Of a stretch of 64,000 bases of DNA, positions 24,996-37,595 are shown piece after piece. The notes under the pieces were generated by a model. That model saw nothing but the letters and a program-made list of their open reading frames with translations. It made no database searches and was not told where the DNA came from. Both the position numbers and the translations under genes were made by a program. Each line of letters begins with the position of its first letter. Positions within the stretch are counted from its first letter, which is position 1. The stretch is from Dioscorea cayenensis subsp. rotundata (taxonomy: Eukaryota > Streptophyta > Magnoliopsida > Dioscoreales > Dioscoreaceae), in contig NC_052489.1 of NCBI RefSeq assembly GCF_009730915.1, positions 30,807,916 to 30,871,915 of the forward strand, read 5' to 3'.

Positions 24996-27060
24996 CAGCA
25001 TATGAAACCTGTTTCCTTTCAACAACAAGAAGGTCCATTCTCGTTAAGTGTTTGATCTTCAGAGTCATCAGAGATGGACACTGGGAAGGAAGATGGTCCT
25101 CTGAAACCACACTAAGCAGAGATCGAATACCTGTACTAAAATATGTTGTTATACAGGGTATTTTCAGCGACAAGGACTTGCGGTGCACAAGTCATTGACC
25201 GAATACTGTTTATGAAGAGCTGAGTGAAGAAACTTGTGCATTCCCTTTCAGATTTACATTCCATTGTAGATTCTTGTAGTTTGTGAGAATGTATGTTGTA
25301 TTGAGGTGGGGGGGAAATACCCTTTTTGTGTTGATAGGTAGAGAAACCTTCAAAAAAACAACCATGTATTTGTATTTTTGATGAAATTGTTATCAATTAC
25401 TCTTGATCAGGAATATGGTTGATTGCTATTTTGGCTGTGAATTCTTTGAATGGAATTCTAAATCATTGTCTATAAATTTTTTTGAATCAAAGTCTATCAA
25501 AAACAAAGAGTTTAGTGACAGAATGAAAAAGATAGGATATATGATTATCTGATTATATGATAATGATATTGGCTGTCCGTTCACAATGTAAGTAAAAAAT
25601 GACTTGACAAATGAGGAGAAGGCTCCAAAGTTTGACACCTTTTTTATTTATTTCTTAGCTGTCCATATCCCACTTTTGACAGGCATCTTTCTTTCCTACC
25701 CCCAGAACAAGACAACATAGCTCCATGATTATGGCCTTTCTGTGATCTGAAAACACTTGGCCATCTTTCAATCTTTGTTCACTCATTCATGGCAACCTTC
25801 CTACTCACTAGAGTTCCAAAACATTTCATCAAGGTCTTCTCACACTGGAGATACTCTGACTCACTCCTTTTCATTGCCAATTCAATGATGTGACATATCT
25901 TGACCTTTTCTTTCTTATTAAAAAACTTATCTGTTGATATCATCAATTTCATGGAGGAATTATACTCTCTTTTTTCTATTTTCTTTTTTGTTTTATTCTG
26001 TCAAAATTTTACAGGAGTGTTATGTTGGTTCTGTTTGCAAGTTGGCAAATGAGCAGAATATCAAAAGTTATCATGCTTTTAAAGATCACACAGAGTGGGA
26101 CCAGTTCTTTGAAAGTTGTATGTTTCTTCTTGTTTGAATGCTCTTGCATTGCATCATTTGCACACCACTCTTTCATTTCCTTGATCTCTATTATTTCTGC
26201 TATTTTTTTTTTTATTTTTTATTCTGATATAGTGTCCAGCCATTGCTTTCTTCCAAAAGACAAATATAAGTTTTAAATTCTGAAGACTTCTTTCAGAATA
26301 GTTTATTATTAATACTGTGTCTGATCAAAAGTTCAAGTCTTATTTATATATCATGCTCTCTAATTGCCTCTAATCATCATTAATTTTCCTAAATCATATA
26401 TATAAATCACCTCTCCAATTGTACATCATCTCCAAATTAAGTCTCTAATGATATTCCTTTTGCTTGGGACAAACCCAACAGTGGAAACTCTTTTAAGTAT
26501 TTATATATAGATTCATTATGATGTACTTTGCAAGTTGAAAACTAAAGACATAAATCTCTTCATGTCATTAGAATAATATCCACATGCAAACTCTAAAACT
26601 TAATTATTAATGATCAGTTAATCTCATTATAAGCACAAAATAAATCAAGCAGAAGTTTCAAAGAAATGATAACCAATCATACAACCACCTCAATGATTCT
26701 AAAGCAAAGATAGCATATATATATATATATATATATATGTCGGCGACAAACCGGTGATTTTGCCACCATACACGTAAACCTATCAAAATCCATAAATATC
26801 AAACAAATAAAAAAAAAAACAAAAAAATGCCATCTCATGGTTCATGTGTGGATTAAATAAGGGGACAGCTCTATCTCCACTATCCTTATCCTTACACTAA
26901 AATCTAATGCAAATATAAGGGACAAGACAGTACTGCATGGCCTATATATCATCTCATATCTAAACAAAACATCATTCATGACCATGACCATTATAAATTA
27001 TATATTATATATTGGCTCTAGCTAGTCTGATACCATGTTAAATCAATTACTGTGGCTTTA

Positions 27061-27091
<31 letters not shown>

Positions 27092-27413
27092 CCATGTTAA
27101 ATATGAATTGAAGGACCCACATGTGACTTGTGTTTGAGCTGGCTTAGTACAATGGATTTGAAAAGGAGAGGGAATAATCCAGGGTGTTTAGATGATGAAC
27201 AAGAGAAGATATATAGTGTTTATAAAGAGTTTTATATATTAAGTAGCTAGTGATTTTTAATTTTTTAGATGTTGGTTGTTCTAAGGTTTTGTATATATTT
27301 AATTTCATGTGATTGCATGTGCAACATGCCCATTATTAACTTGTTCTCTCTATAAATATAAACACTCACACCATAAGACTTCTCAAGTTCTCAACACCAT
27401 CAATATTGCACCA
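24996..27413. other. Intergenic region upstream of the UPBEAT1-like gene
   Basis: No gene could be supported over 2.4 kb. TA microsatellites lie near 26717-26737 and 27067-27090. A short frame at 25934-26137 is preceded by an acceptor-like TTTTACAG (26007-26014) but matches nothing I recognise. A TATA-like CTATAAATA (about 27349-27358) lies roughly 60 bases before the next start codon. Confidence 0.5.
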
Positions 27414-27755
27414 ATGGTTGCATCACTTCACTCAGTTCTATTGGTTCTTGACTCAAGTGAAGTTGTGAGACATAATGCATTAAGGAAGATGAAGATGAAG
27501 ATGAAGATGAAGAAGAAGAAGATGGTGAAGATTAATATGAAAATGAGAAGAAGTTCAACAAGTAGAGAGCCTTTAAGTCTTATTGAGAAGAGACTTAATG
27601 CTCTAAAGAAGCTCTTGCCGGCTTCCGATGAAGCGGCAGCTACCGGAGTTTTCGATCTTTTTCGAGACACGGCTGAGTACATTGCTTGTCTTCAAGCTCA
27701 AATCAAGCTTATGAGGTTCATGGTTCAAGTTCTATCACAGAATTCTGATGATTGA
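27414..27755 (+). CDS. UPB1: UPBEAT1-like atypical bHLH transcription factor
   Basis: Intronless, 113 residues. Seen: an N-terminal Leu/Val-rich part, a lysine/methionine tract (KMKMKMKMKKKKM, residues 25-37), then IEKRLNALKKLLPASDEA (helix 1) and VFDLFRDTAEYIACLQAQIK (helix 2) followed by LMRFMVQVLSQ. The second helix and tail closely follow Arabidopsis UPBEAT1 (LFRQTADYI, VMQTMVQVL). UPB1 represses peroxidase genes and sets the balance of reactive oxygen species at the root transition zone. The basic region lacks the His-Glu-Arg set of DNA-binding bHLHs, so DNA contact, if any, is non-canonical. Start: the first ATG after the TATA-like box that gives the domain in frame. Confidence 0.8.
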   Translation: MVASLHSVLLVLDSSEVVRHNALRKMKMKMKMKKKKMVKINMKMRRSSTSREPLSLIEKRLNALKKLLPASDEAAATGVFDLFRDTAEYIACLQAQIKLMRFMVQVLSQNSDD

Positions 27756-28092
27756 TTTCATATTAATAAATGTATTTATTGTAGCTCTTTATATGTATTA
27801 AAATAAGAAGTTCTCTCCATGTATGGATGTTATATGAAGTTAATTATAATTTTAAAAAGAAAAAAATTGGCGTATAAAATTAGTTTTTGAAAATTAGTAA
27901 AATTATGAGGGTTTATTTGATAAATTCCCAATGGCAATTGAAATTTTACAAAAAGGCCCTTGAATCATAACACTAGTGAGAGTCAAGGCTTTTGGTCTTT
28001 GAGAAGGCCTCTGAGCTCTGGCGGTGCTTCGAGGATCGCCGTCGTCGCCGGAGTTGCTTGGTTTCTCTCTCTGATATCTTGATCTAGATTCT
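27756..28092. other. Short intergenic region and prefoldin 3 promoter
   Basis: Non-coding. AT-rich to about 27970, then a GC-rich leader (28015-28070). Confidence 0.45.
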
Positions 28093-31000
28093 ATGGCTGC
28101 TGCTCCGGCGTCTTCGTCATCGGTGTTGACGGAGAGGAGGGGAATCCCGGCGGCTTCCTTTGTGGAGGATGTCCAGACCTATCTCACCCAGTCCGGCCTC
28201 GATGTTAACTCCTCACTGTCCTTCCTCCAAGAAAGGTTTCACCTTTCCCCTTCATTTGTGCTTGTTTGTATTGATTTTAATTTGTTCCTTTTGAAGGCTC
28301 GGTGTATGTCTCGATATGGATCTTTTGCTTTTCTAAATGAGAACTTGAGCAGTTTAGGGTTACTATGATTCTATTTTTATTGATTATAGTTGGTTTTGTA
28401 AAACGTTCAAAAATTTGATTTTGGTTCATGATTTTACTGCAAAAGAGGATAGATGGAGAAGTTACTAGGGTTTTAAGGTTGTTAGAAGTCCGAGAATCAG
28501 GGGCTTCTTGATCAGTGATGGTTTTGCATTCAGTTTTATGTCTTAATGTAAACACTGATAGGCTAACTTGAATGCTTGAAAATAGCATCTGTTTCTATTG
28601 GGATTGAATGTATATGAAAAAGGAATGAAAGGCTGTGCAAACTGGAATCATTAGTAAAGAAACTAGAATTATATATTCTATAATGATGTTCAGCAGTGTA
28701 TCTGATAAATGGTTACATGATAAAATCCAAATTATTCGAGTAAGCAAGCAAGAATGTGAGTTTGTTGGCCTTTAATGCTGTGCTTTATTTATTTAAAGCT
28801 TACATTACAAATGTGAAATACATCTGAATGAATTTATATTACTCCTTTTGCTTACCCTGATAGAGTGTCACCTATTTTATGCTGATATATTAAGGGAAGA
28901 AATTTTATTTGGCGGCTTGTGGTATGGACCTGTTTTAACTGTTTTGTTAGATTTTGGAAACTCCCATGATGATTATATCCAAAATCTTCTTTTCAGTGTC
29001 ATTTATGTAAGGTTCCGATATCGACAAAGGGTCGGTTACTTGAGATGAGAGACCAAAGGAAGAGATTTTATTTCAAGGTTTATAGTATTGAACTTTGGAA
29101 CTGTTTGCTAGATTTTGGAAACTTGCGTGATGTTTTAATTTAAAAAACTACCGTTTCATTGCCTTATATGTCAAGGTTCCAATAGCGACAAGGATTTGGT
29201 TGCTTGGGATGGGAGACTGAAGTTTTTTGGAATGATAGTTTCATAGGCTAAATTTGGTGATTTAATAACTTGCATGATGATTATATCCAAAATCTTCTTT
29301 TCAGTGTTATATATGCAATGTTCCAATACCGACAAAGTGTCGGTTACTTGAGATGAGAGACCAAAGAAAGAGATTTTATTTAAAAGCTTACAGCATGGAA
29401 CTTTGAAACTGTTTGCTAGATTTTGGAAACTTGCATGATGATTCTATCCAAAAAAACTACCGTTTCATTGCCAAATATGTCAAGGTTCTAATAGCGACAA
29501 GGATTTGGGTACTTGAGATGGGAGACCAAAATTTTTTGGAATGATAATTTCACAGGCCAAATGTGGTGATTTAGTGTATTTCTAAATATTTGTGTTCCTA
29601 TGCCGTTCTACTTTAGTTTTTATCATCAATGGCTAACTGCTAATCTTCCGCTTATTCTCAGTTGCTTTGAGTTCGGTTTCACTGTTGGAATTCATTTCAA
29701 GGAGTCTGTGTTGATTTGGTGCTAAATAACATTCATTGATATCTAAATTGAGTTAGGCAAATTTTCGGCTTCAAGTGCTCTGGGCATATTATTGGCCAGA
29801 CTGCTGGCAGCATTGGTATAGGGTGTGCCAAAAACTAGGGTTTATATGCTTTTGGGAATTTCATTTTTCCCTGAATGAATTTCATTGAAAACCTAAGCGC
29901 TAGATATGGTCAGTTGCAGTGATTTCTTTTTGTAAGTCTGTGCATGTGGTTGATTATCTTGGCTATGTAATTCTTCAAAAGGGGACTTTCTTGCTTATTG
30001 AGAATTTTTTTTCATTTGTGGCTTTGACATTGAGTCATGTGGTTATGACTTATGACTAGGATAACTTTTAGAATGAAGAAACTACTGGCTTAATTTCTAA
30101 GATATCCTCATCCACTAGTATTGTATCTTGTATCTTCCCTTGATGTATTTCTCTCCTCTCAGCACCTTGTGAGGTCTTGCTATCCATTTCTCCTGGATAT
30201 AGAGATTCTTGTATGACAACCTTGTCAACATTAGATACTCTTGCTTGAGAAAGGATTTCTAAACTGTTAATATGTACTACAAACCATATTAAGCGTGCAG
30301 CAATGGTTAATAATGTCCGTTTATTATGTGTGTTTTCTGGTGATTGACATGAGATTTTCAGCTTTTCTGTTTTTGTTACTTCTTATGATCTTCACTTTGA
30401 ATAATTATTTTGCTATTTTCATTTTCTTTTTCACAGGCTTCATCAATACAAGATAGTAGAGATGAAACTTTTAGCACAACAAAGGGATCTCCAGGTCCAG
30501 TGAATCAGTTAATAGTTATCATTACTTTTTCTGTCATTTCTGCTGAACTCTGTTAAAGTCTGACAAGAGACTGAGCATGACATTGAGAATGCAGAAGTTA
30601 CTGTGATCTCCATTTTTTGTGTGTTCATTTTTTCTCGACCTCTCTGGCACTACCCAGATTTATGAAAGATGAGTATGAAAGCTATAAGATAATGCTATGA
30701 CAGGCAAAAAAAATTTAGTTTCTTGGTTTCATTAGCATAAAAAGTCAAATGGTACCCTGAAAATGTTTTGGAAATGGACATCATTATAAATCCTATAACC
30801 TTAATTTGTTTGTAAGTCTTTTTCTTCCATGACTGAGTTGCTTTACTTTTGCCCTCACAGGCTAAAATTCCTGACATTGAGAAGTGTTTAGCTATTGTGG
30901 ATGCATTACAAGCCAAGAAAGTTACTGATGAGGTAATAATTTGATGTACTTTTACTGCTTAGACTTGTTTTAACTTATTGCAGTTTCAGATTTTCACTCA

Positions 31001-31717
31001 AGTTTCACAAGCCTAATAGTGACTTATATTGGTTATTTGATTGTTGATATTGGTGATTCTACTTTAGACTCATGTTTTTAATGGCTTTCTTAGACCCTAT
31101 TTAGAGTTATTTTCCCATGATATGTCCTTTAACCATTGCTATAAATACTCTGTAGAAATTACAAACCATAATTCAAATCATTAGTGTTAAATGAAGCATT
31201 CACCAAATGTTCATGTCCAGGCATTGGTTGCTGATTTCGAGGTTTCTGAGGGCATATATTCCCGAGCACGAATTGAGAATACTGACTCTGTGTGCCTTTG
31301 GTTGGGAGCCAATGTCATGCTTGAGTACTCTTACGAAGAGGTAGCCTCTGTTGATTGTACAATCATACATTCAATTTTTATAAATACATTCCTGGTTTGA
31401 GTTTGGAAAACCAGACATAATTATGTTAAATTATTATACCCTATTTCTGCAGGCTAATGCTCTTCTGAAAAAGAACCTGGAAAATGCTAAAGCCAGTTTA
31501 GAAGTCCTCGTTGCTGATTTGCAGTTCTTGAGGGACCAAGTGACCATAACCCAGGTACTTCCATGGATATAATTTTCTTTTTCCCTCTCTTTTACCCTGA
31601 AAACATTTCTTGTATCTTGACTTAAATACATTTCTTCAGGTTACCATAGCGCGGGTATATAACTGGGATGTTCATCAGCGAAGAATTCGACAAGCACAAA
31701 CAGCAAAAGAAACTTGA
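28093..31717 (+). CDS. PFD3: Prefoldin subunit 3
   Basis: Six exons (28093-28235, 30437-30494, 30861-30932, 31221-31340, 31453-31554, 31640-31717) join exactly in frame to 190 residues. Seen: [57 protein letters not shown], a central beta part ([19 protein letters not shown]), and a C-terminal coiled coil ([20 protein letters not shown]) ending [20 protein letters not shown]. This is the alpha-type prefoldin 3 (VBP1) layout and length. Prefoldin is a six-subunit co-chaperone that hands tubulin and actin to the CCT chaperonin; in plants it also acts in the nucleus. Intron 1 is long (2.2 kb) and carries a tandem duplication. Confidence 0.95.
28949..29575 (+). repeat. Tandem duplication inside prefoldin 3 intron 1
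   Basis: Four related segments start near 28949, 29111, 29259 and 29419, in an A-B-A'-B' order with a repeat period of about 310 bp. The A parts share TGATTATATCCAAAATCTTC and GGTCGGTTACTTGAGATGAG; the B parts share CTACCGTTTCATTGCC and AGCGACAAGGATTTG. A and B are themselves distant copies (GATTTTGGAAACT, a GTTCC/T.TAG/CGACAA phrase), so an older 155-bp duplication preceded the 310-bp one. Confidence 0.8.
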
Positions 31718-33206
31718 TTTTCCAATAACATGCATTCCATTTGGTCTTTTCAATTTCGATTATGTTGATTGGTATGAACAATGACTGTCACACATTTCGA
31801 GCTTTACCAGTTTGTTGTTCGATCATTGTAAGTGCAACTCCGTGCTCTTTTAGTTTAATGCTCAAAACATAACCATTTGGTTATCATTTTGCAAGCTTTA
31901 TCTCCACTAAATTTTGAGGATGTTCTACATTTTTAGAGTATTTTTTTTTTTTTTTATTTTCTATTTTATTTGTGTGTGTTAGTTTATATTATGCAAAATG
32001 TTGCTTAGGGGTGTTTGGTTTTTTGGAAGTAGAGATGGAAAGTGGATTATTTTCATCCATTTCTATGTGGTCACATTGCTGGATTTCCAGAATAATTTCT
32101 CCATTTTTTACTTCCATCTAAAACACCTGGAAGTGAAATTTTTATGAGAAATTTATTGAAATATGGAAGCCACATTTCTCTCAAAAATCTCAGTATTATC
32201 ACTTTATATTTTTCTCCTTTCTTACCCACTCATTTTGACTGCTGCTCTTGCTTAGTTTTCTTTGTTCTTTGTAGTTGTTGTTGTGACTACCTTTTCAAAT
32301 GCTCTTTTATCATTCATTTGGTTTTTCTACACAAGTCTTCTGTTTTTTCACTTAATCTTTAATACAGGGATGATTTCTTTTCATGTGATCTATCATGAGC
32401 CTCTGGGAAGCGGGGTGAATCCACTAGAGACCCCAAAGACATGTACAAGCTTCGATGAAATAAGTGGGGACTGGCCGTGCTCATGTGGGCACTCTGGAAC
32501 CATCCGTACACAATCACTATTTACAACTTTCAAAAATGTGCCTTCAATCGAGAATCGAACTCTCACCACTCCGTGAGATCTTTTTATCGACGACCCGTAT
32601 ATTCTTCTTATGTGATCTCTGATTTTCTCTAATTTATTTTTAGTGGGGTTGCCTCTTCTCAATAATTAAATATGATAAGATTTCATCTATATTTCCTTCT
32701 TTAACAAAAGGAGTTTTAATCCTTTCATTTGATCTTGGTTTTTCATTAAATTTTTTTTCCATTATTTGTTTGTTTTTTTATTATATTATTTGATGGATCA
32801 TTCTTACCATTGTGACTATTAAGTGATACTAATTTTAGTGGCGTAAAACCTATCAATTGTATTGTATTTGTAGATCATCATTTTTGTTAATTTGTTTTGA
32901 AGGATTTTTTTTTTTTTATTAATAAACTTGAGGCCAATTTTTTTTTCCCTTGTTTGTAAGATTTAGATTAATCTTATGGTTTTTAGTTTGCATAAAACTT
33001 ATAGAAAGAATGGTCTGGCTATGAAATCTAATTTTCATTGATTATTGAGTGTGCTGTGCATGGGAATAAAATTTAATTTGATCGATTCATTTAAAGAAAG
33101 AGTGAGTGAAATTGAATGATATATTTTTTTAAATTAGATTTTGAAAAGTCCAGTAGTGTTTTGTTTAAGCAATCTCATTTATTAATTTATATAATGAGAT
33201 ATTGCC

Positions 33207-33250
<44 letters not shown>

Positions 33251-34455
33251 ATCAATCTCATAAATAAAAATCTTAATATTTTTTATTTGATCACATTTAT
33301 ATAATATATTCTTTTTTGAACTTTTGTTTTTGGTTTATGGAAAAAAAAATTTACTTTGATATTTTTTCTCATTTATCATATTAAATTTTATATTTAAATT
33401 TGTCAAACATTACTAAAGAGATACCAAAAAATCAAAATCAAAATAACACATAAAGTGAAGATAATTTTTTTTAATTAATTATGGGGCAGCTAAATTAAAA
33501 TCAATGTTAAAATGACACCAACTATTTTGGTAATTATTAATAAGGTAATGCTTCTCCTGCTGCTTTAAATATTTAATTATATAAAAAAATTTAAAAACTT
33601 ATACTGTTATACATACGTAGAGGTATATAAAGAAACGATCATGGCTGACCATTTTTTGCCTCGGGATTAGTGTCCACCAATATTGATCAAATACAACGTA
33701 GACCAGCTTAGATTACGTGTTCCGGAGGAGCAGGAGACCGCCATCACACCATGACCAGTTAGGGCTTGGGTTTTTAATATCCGAAGTTCCATCCCTCGTG
33801 CGAGCGAGGGAGGAAGAGAGACGGAATCGCTGCCGTCCCTCGCGATTAGGGTTTAAGCCTGAGGTTTGTGCGCTCTTTTCCCTCTGCGATTCTTTTATCA
33901 ATTCTTCTTTTCTTTCTTTGTGTTTTTTTTTGGGTGTTTAATCGATTGTATTTAATGTTTTATCTCTGTTTTTTTTTGGATTGATTAGCGCCGAGTGTCT
34001 CAGAGGAGACATTTCTTGGTGCATTTGTGTTTTTGATTCGAAAGATTCTTTTTTTTACTGTTTGATTCTACTTTTTGATGATTTTTTATGAGAACTTTAG
34101 CGCTTATTAGGGTTTTGGATGGTTAACTTTGGTGATGGAGTGGATGAGATGTGGTGCTTTCTTGGCATGGTGGTGTTCTCTGATTCGTTGTAGCATTTCT
34201 TAGAATGTTTTGTTTGTTTTGTTTCATTGGGGTTTCTGATGAGGTTTCTTATCCTTGGTATTTCATTGGAATATTTTTTTTTAGCTTCAATGGCCGCTTT
34301 TTTGTTTTGGTAGTCTAAAGAATACCTTGAGTTTTGTTAATCATGTGAGTAAATTTTTATTTTTTATGTCCTTTTTGTATCTTCGGTTGACGAGAGTATT
34401 GAATGTGATTTCAGTGTTGCTATTCCAGTGTTGGTCTTGTTGGTTGCTTTGTTGA
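31718..34455. other. Intergenic region with SINE, and 5' leader of the zinc-knuckle gene
   Basis: AT-rich. It contains the SINE at 32392-32601 (own entry) and a TTA repeat (about 33208-33249). From about 33715 the sequence becomes GC-rich and has a telo-box-like TTAGGGTTT (33846-33854), consistent with a non-coding first exon and a 5' UTR intron of the zinc-knuckle gene. Confidence 0.5.
32392..32601 (-). mobile_element. tRNA-derived SINE, older copy
   Basis: Reading the minus strand, the element has ACGGGTCGTCGATAAAAAG, then GTGGTGAGAGTTCGATTCTC (B-box like), and a body ending in CGAAGCTTGTACATGTCTTTG. It aligns over most of its length with the SINE at 38764. Near-identical flanks of 17 bases (TTCTTTTCATGTGATCT at 32375 and TTCTTCTTATGTGATCT at 32602, two mismatches) look like a decayed target duplication. 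The poly-A tail is gone. Confidence 0.75.
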
Positions 34456-37400
34456 ATGGCTAGGGAAACAAGCCCGGATATAGATGATGAACTTTTTAAT
34501 GAAGTTTATGGAAAGGAATACACTGGTCCACCTCGGCCCACTTTTGGCAGTACAACAGTAAAAGCTCAGAATAAAAGATCGTCAGTTGAACTGCAATCGG
34601 ATGAGGATGATGGGCCTAGAGATCCAAATGCTGTTCCAACGGATTTTACTAGCCGAGAGGCTAAGGTATGGGAGGCGAAAGCAAAGGCTACTGAACGGAA
34701 CTGGAAGAAAAGAAAAGAGGAAGAAATGATTTGCAAAATATGTGGAGAATCGGGTCACTTTACGCAGGTGTGATGCATATCTCGCTATGGAAGTTTTTCA
34801 ATGGAATTTTGGTGTGTTTTTGCCTCTTAGAAGATGTTTTCTTCCTTAAACATCACTCAGCACCTTCTAAGTATGAAACTTTACTGCTGCCAAATTGTGT
34901 GTTTGGCCCATCATACTAATTTTTGAAAGTGTACGCATTTATAATCTTGATTCTGACTATCTCACTGGACATCTATCTGTCCCGAGATGAACATATTATT
35001 TCTTGCTTTAATTGTAATGCATGCCTACATCACTGCTTTCTCATTGAATATTGTTTTTGTAAATTTATATTATACATTAGTGCCATAACTTGTTAGGGTC
35101 CTTGTTTCCTCGTCTGGCATATTAAATTTTCAGTCATTAGTTCAAGGATTGCTTCAATATTTTGAACCTCTCTTACAGAACCATGCTATACTCAGTATTT
35201 ACTGGAAAGAAGAGAAAACTGTTTTGACATTCTCTCAATAACTTGGCAGCAATATTCAGTCGAATGTGTATGAGGTGGTAATGATGACAACTTTATTGCA
35301 TGGTTTGAGAGCCTGCTTTTGATTGGAGATCATATTAGGAATGCTGTCAAACATGTGGAATTGCAGAACAAAGACATGAAAGCAAACCCAGTGGTTTAGT
35401 GCTTGTATTAATATTAGTTTCTGTGATATTTTTAGTTTTTAAGCAATACTAGATACATCAGCTACAGCTCCGCTGTAAACTTGCGTAGCTTGATACATTA
35501 CAATACAGATTGGTACAGCTTTTCTTCTATGGTTGGCTGACTGAATCATTGCCATGTCTCACTTAGGGTGTTCTTGTTCTTTTTCAAAGCCTTGTTAAAC
35601 TTGTAGCTTCATTTACTGTGCTGCCATGCATGACAATTCTGAAATATGGTTGTGAGTTCATGTTTTTTGGTGATGTTTTCACTTTGTAGGGATGCCCAAG
35701 TACACTTGGAGCAAACCGCAAGTCTGCAGATTTTTTTGAGAGAGTGCCAGCAAGAGACAAGAATGTAAGAGCACTTTTCTCCGAGAAGGTTATCAGTCAG
35801 ATTGAGAAGGATGTCGGATGCAAAATAAGAATGGATGAGAAATTCCTCTTTGTCAGTGGGAGGGATAGGCTAATACTTGCGAAAGGTGTGGATGCTGTGC
35901 ACAAAGTGATTCAGGAGGGGGATAAGGATAAAAGGAAAGGCTCTGCTAGTTCTCACAGGTCTAGATCTAAGTCTCCAGATGGAAACTCGGGGGGTCCTTA
36001 TTTAAGACATGCTGAATCCTTGAGGTCTTATAATAGTCCGAGAGATACGTCAGGTTTCCAGAGTAGGAATTTTAATCATGATAGGATTGTTGAAGACCCT
36101 ATACGCCAAGATCAACAAAAGTTCAAGGGTTCACCGCATGGTAGGAACCTTTTCTTCTGTTATTCCAACTTCTATTTAGTAATTTGGGTCATGTTAAAGT
36201 AACATTTGTTCTTTTTCTCACTTCTGATGAGTTATGAAGTGACCTTTTCATTTATTCTTCCTTTTGCAGCAAGAGGTAAGTTCAAGCTTTTTGTGTTCAA
36301 ATATGAAGTAATTTTCTGCCCGGTTCTGGTCAGACATTGACTCCGATCTGAAGTTATTTACTAGTCACATATCCAGACTACTGTGGCATGGATGAGTTTG
36401 GATTTCTGTATTCTAAGAATCTAGATGGCATCATTGGTCATTCGAAATATTGTAGTTTAGACTCTTAGACATCTGAATCTAAAGCCCAATTTCTCTTACA
36501 TATTATTCATTTGCGAAGCTTACACTAATGAAGGAGGAAAAGGACAACCAGCTCGTTCAAAATCTCCACCACGCCCTGGTTTTGGTGGTGGTTCATTCGG
36601 TTCATATGACGACCACAATCGTAACAGTGGGATGCATGCTGCTGATAACTGGGGCATTGAGCGTCGGGGAGCAGAGTTCCATTCTGAACGCAAGTTTGAC
36701 TATCCTGTTTACCCGCAAACATTGGAAGAGCTTGAAATGGAATTTAAGAGGGAGGCTATAGAATTTGGCAGAATTCGTGATAAAGAAGAGGATGAAGAGA
36801 ACAACAAGCATCGTGAGGTATGATTTTAAATTGGACCTAATAGCTTCTTGTTTAAATCTAGAAAAACTTTGTACACATGCTCTCTGTTATAGGGACCATT
36901 TAATTTTGTTATATTTGTCCAGTATAATTACTTCACTGTTTTGGTTGTGCTTCATTGCTTCTGTAAGCATCCTTGTTTATATGTTCTATGACTTGTGCTA
37001 TGAAAATAGTTTTCATATACATATAATTTCATTCTAGTATCCATTGTGTAAAGCCTATGGTTTAAAATTTCTCTCTTGCTATTTCAATTCTTTAGCTTTA
37101 AGGTTTAGTACAATTACTTCACAAAAAAGTTTTAATTTGTGAAACCTTTTTTGTTTCATCTATCCAAAAGCGATACAGCCATGATACTTCAGTGTCTTAT
37201 ATTTCTCTTGATCCACGGAGCAATATTTTTACACCATCTCAATTTCTTATATTTCAATTTTTATTGTGCAGTGCATGAGAGAACTAAAAGAGAGTTACAT
37301 GAAAAAATTGGGTATTATGAGAGGCATGCATGCAAAGCAATGGGAAGAATTTCTTCAAAGAGATTCACAGAGGCGGCAACAAGGACGGCACAATGCTTAC

Positions 37401-37595
37401 AATCAACCGAGTTATTCTGAGCACGATCAGTCTGTCAGGAATGTTCCGTATATGGGTGCTAATTTGCCTGTGGACTCAAGGAACAGATACCCATATCCTG
37501 GTGACAATTATTCAGCTTCCAGGTCCCATGATGCATACCATGATTTTCATCATCAGAGACATGGTGACTATGCGAAGGATTATGGGCGATACTGA
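34456..37595 (+). CDS. CCHC zinc-knuckle protein with KH-like domain, RNA-binding, plant family of unknown role
   Basis: Exons 34456-34767, 35690-36140, a probable 6-nt microexon 36270-36275, 36519-36817 and 37272-37595 join in frame to 463 residues. Seen: an acidic N-terminus (PDIDDELFNEVYGKEYTG), a basic helix (EAKAKATERNWKKRKEEE), a zinc knuckle CKICGESGHFTQGC (CX2CX4HX4C, about residues 95-108, split by intron 1), a KH-like segment (SEKVISQIEKDVGCKIRMDE, FLFVSGRDRLILAKGV), an Arg/Ser-rich part (SHRSRSKSP, ARSKSPPRPGF), a coiled coil (LEELEMEFKREAIEFGRIRD) and a His/Tyr/Asp-rich tail. Zinc knuckle plus KH resembles splicing factor SF1/BBP in parts but the order differs. A role in RNA processing is inference. 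Confidence 0.85.
36270..36275 (+). other. Probable 6-nt microexon (caagag) in the zinc-knuckle gene
   Basis: CTTTTGCAG, then CAAGAG, then GTAAGT: an ideal acceptor and an ideal donor six bases apart. Joined to its neighbours it adds two codons (H-A-R-A-Y instead of H-A-Y). Reading frame is kept with or without it. Confidence 0.6.

Noticed and set aside
25934-26137. Open frame preceded by an acceptor-like TTTTACAG
   Set aside because: No domain, no partner exon and no clear donor; too little to call a gene.
32262-32576. Open frames over the SINE at 32 kb
   Set aside because: They translate a non-coding SINE.
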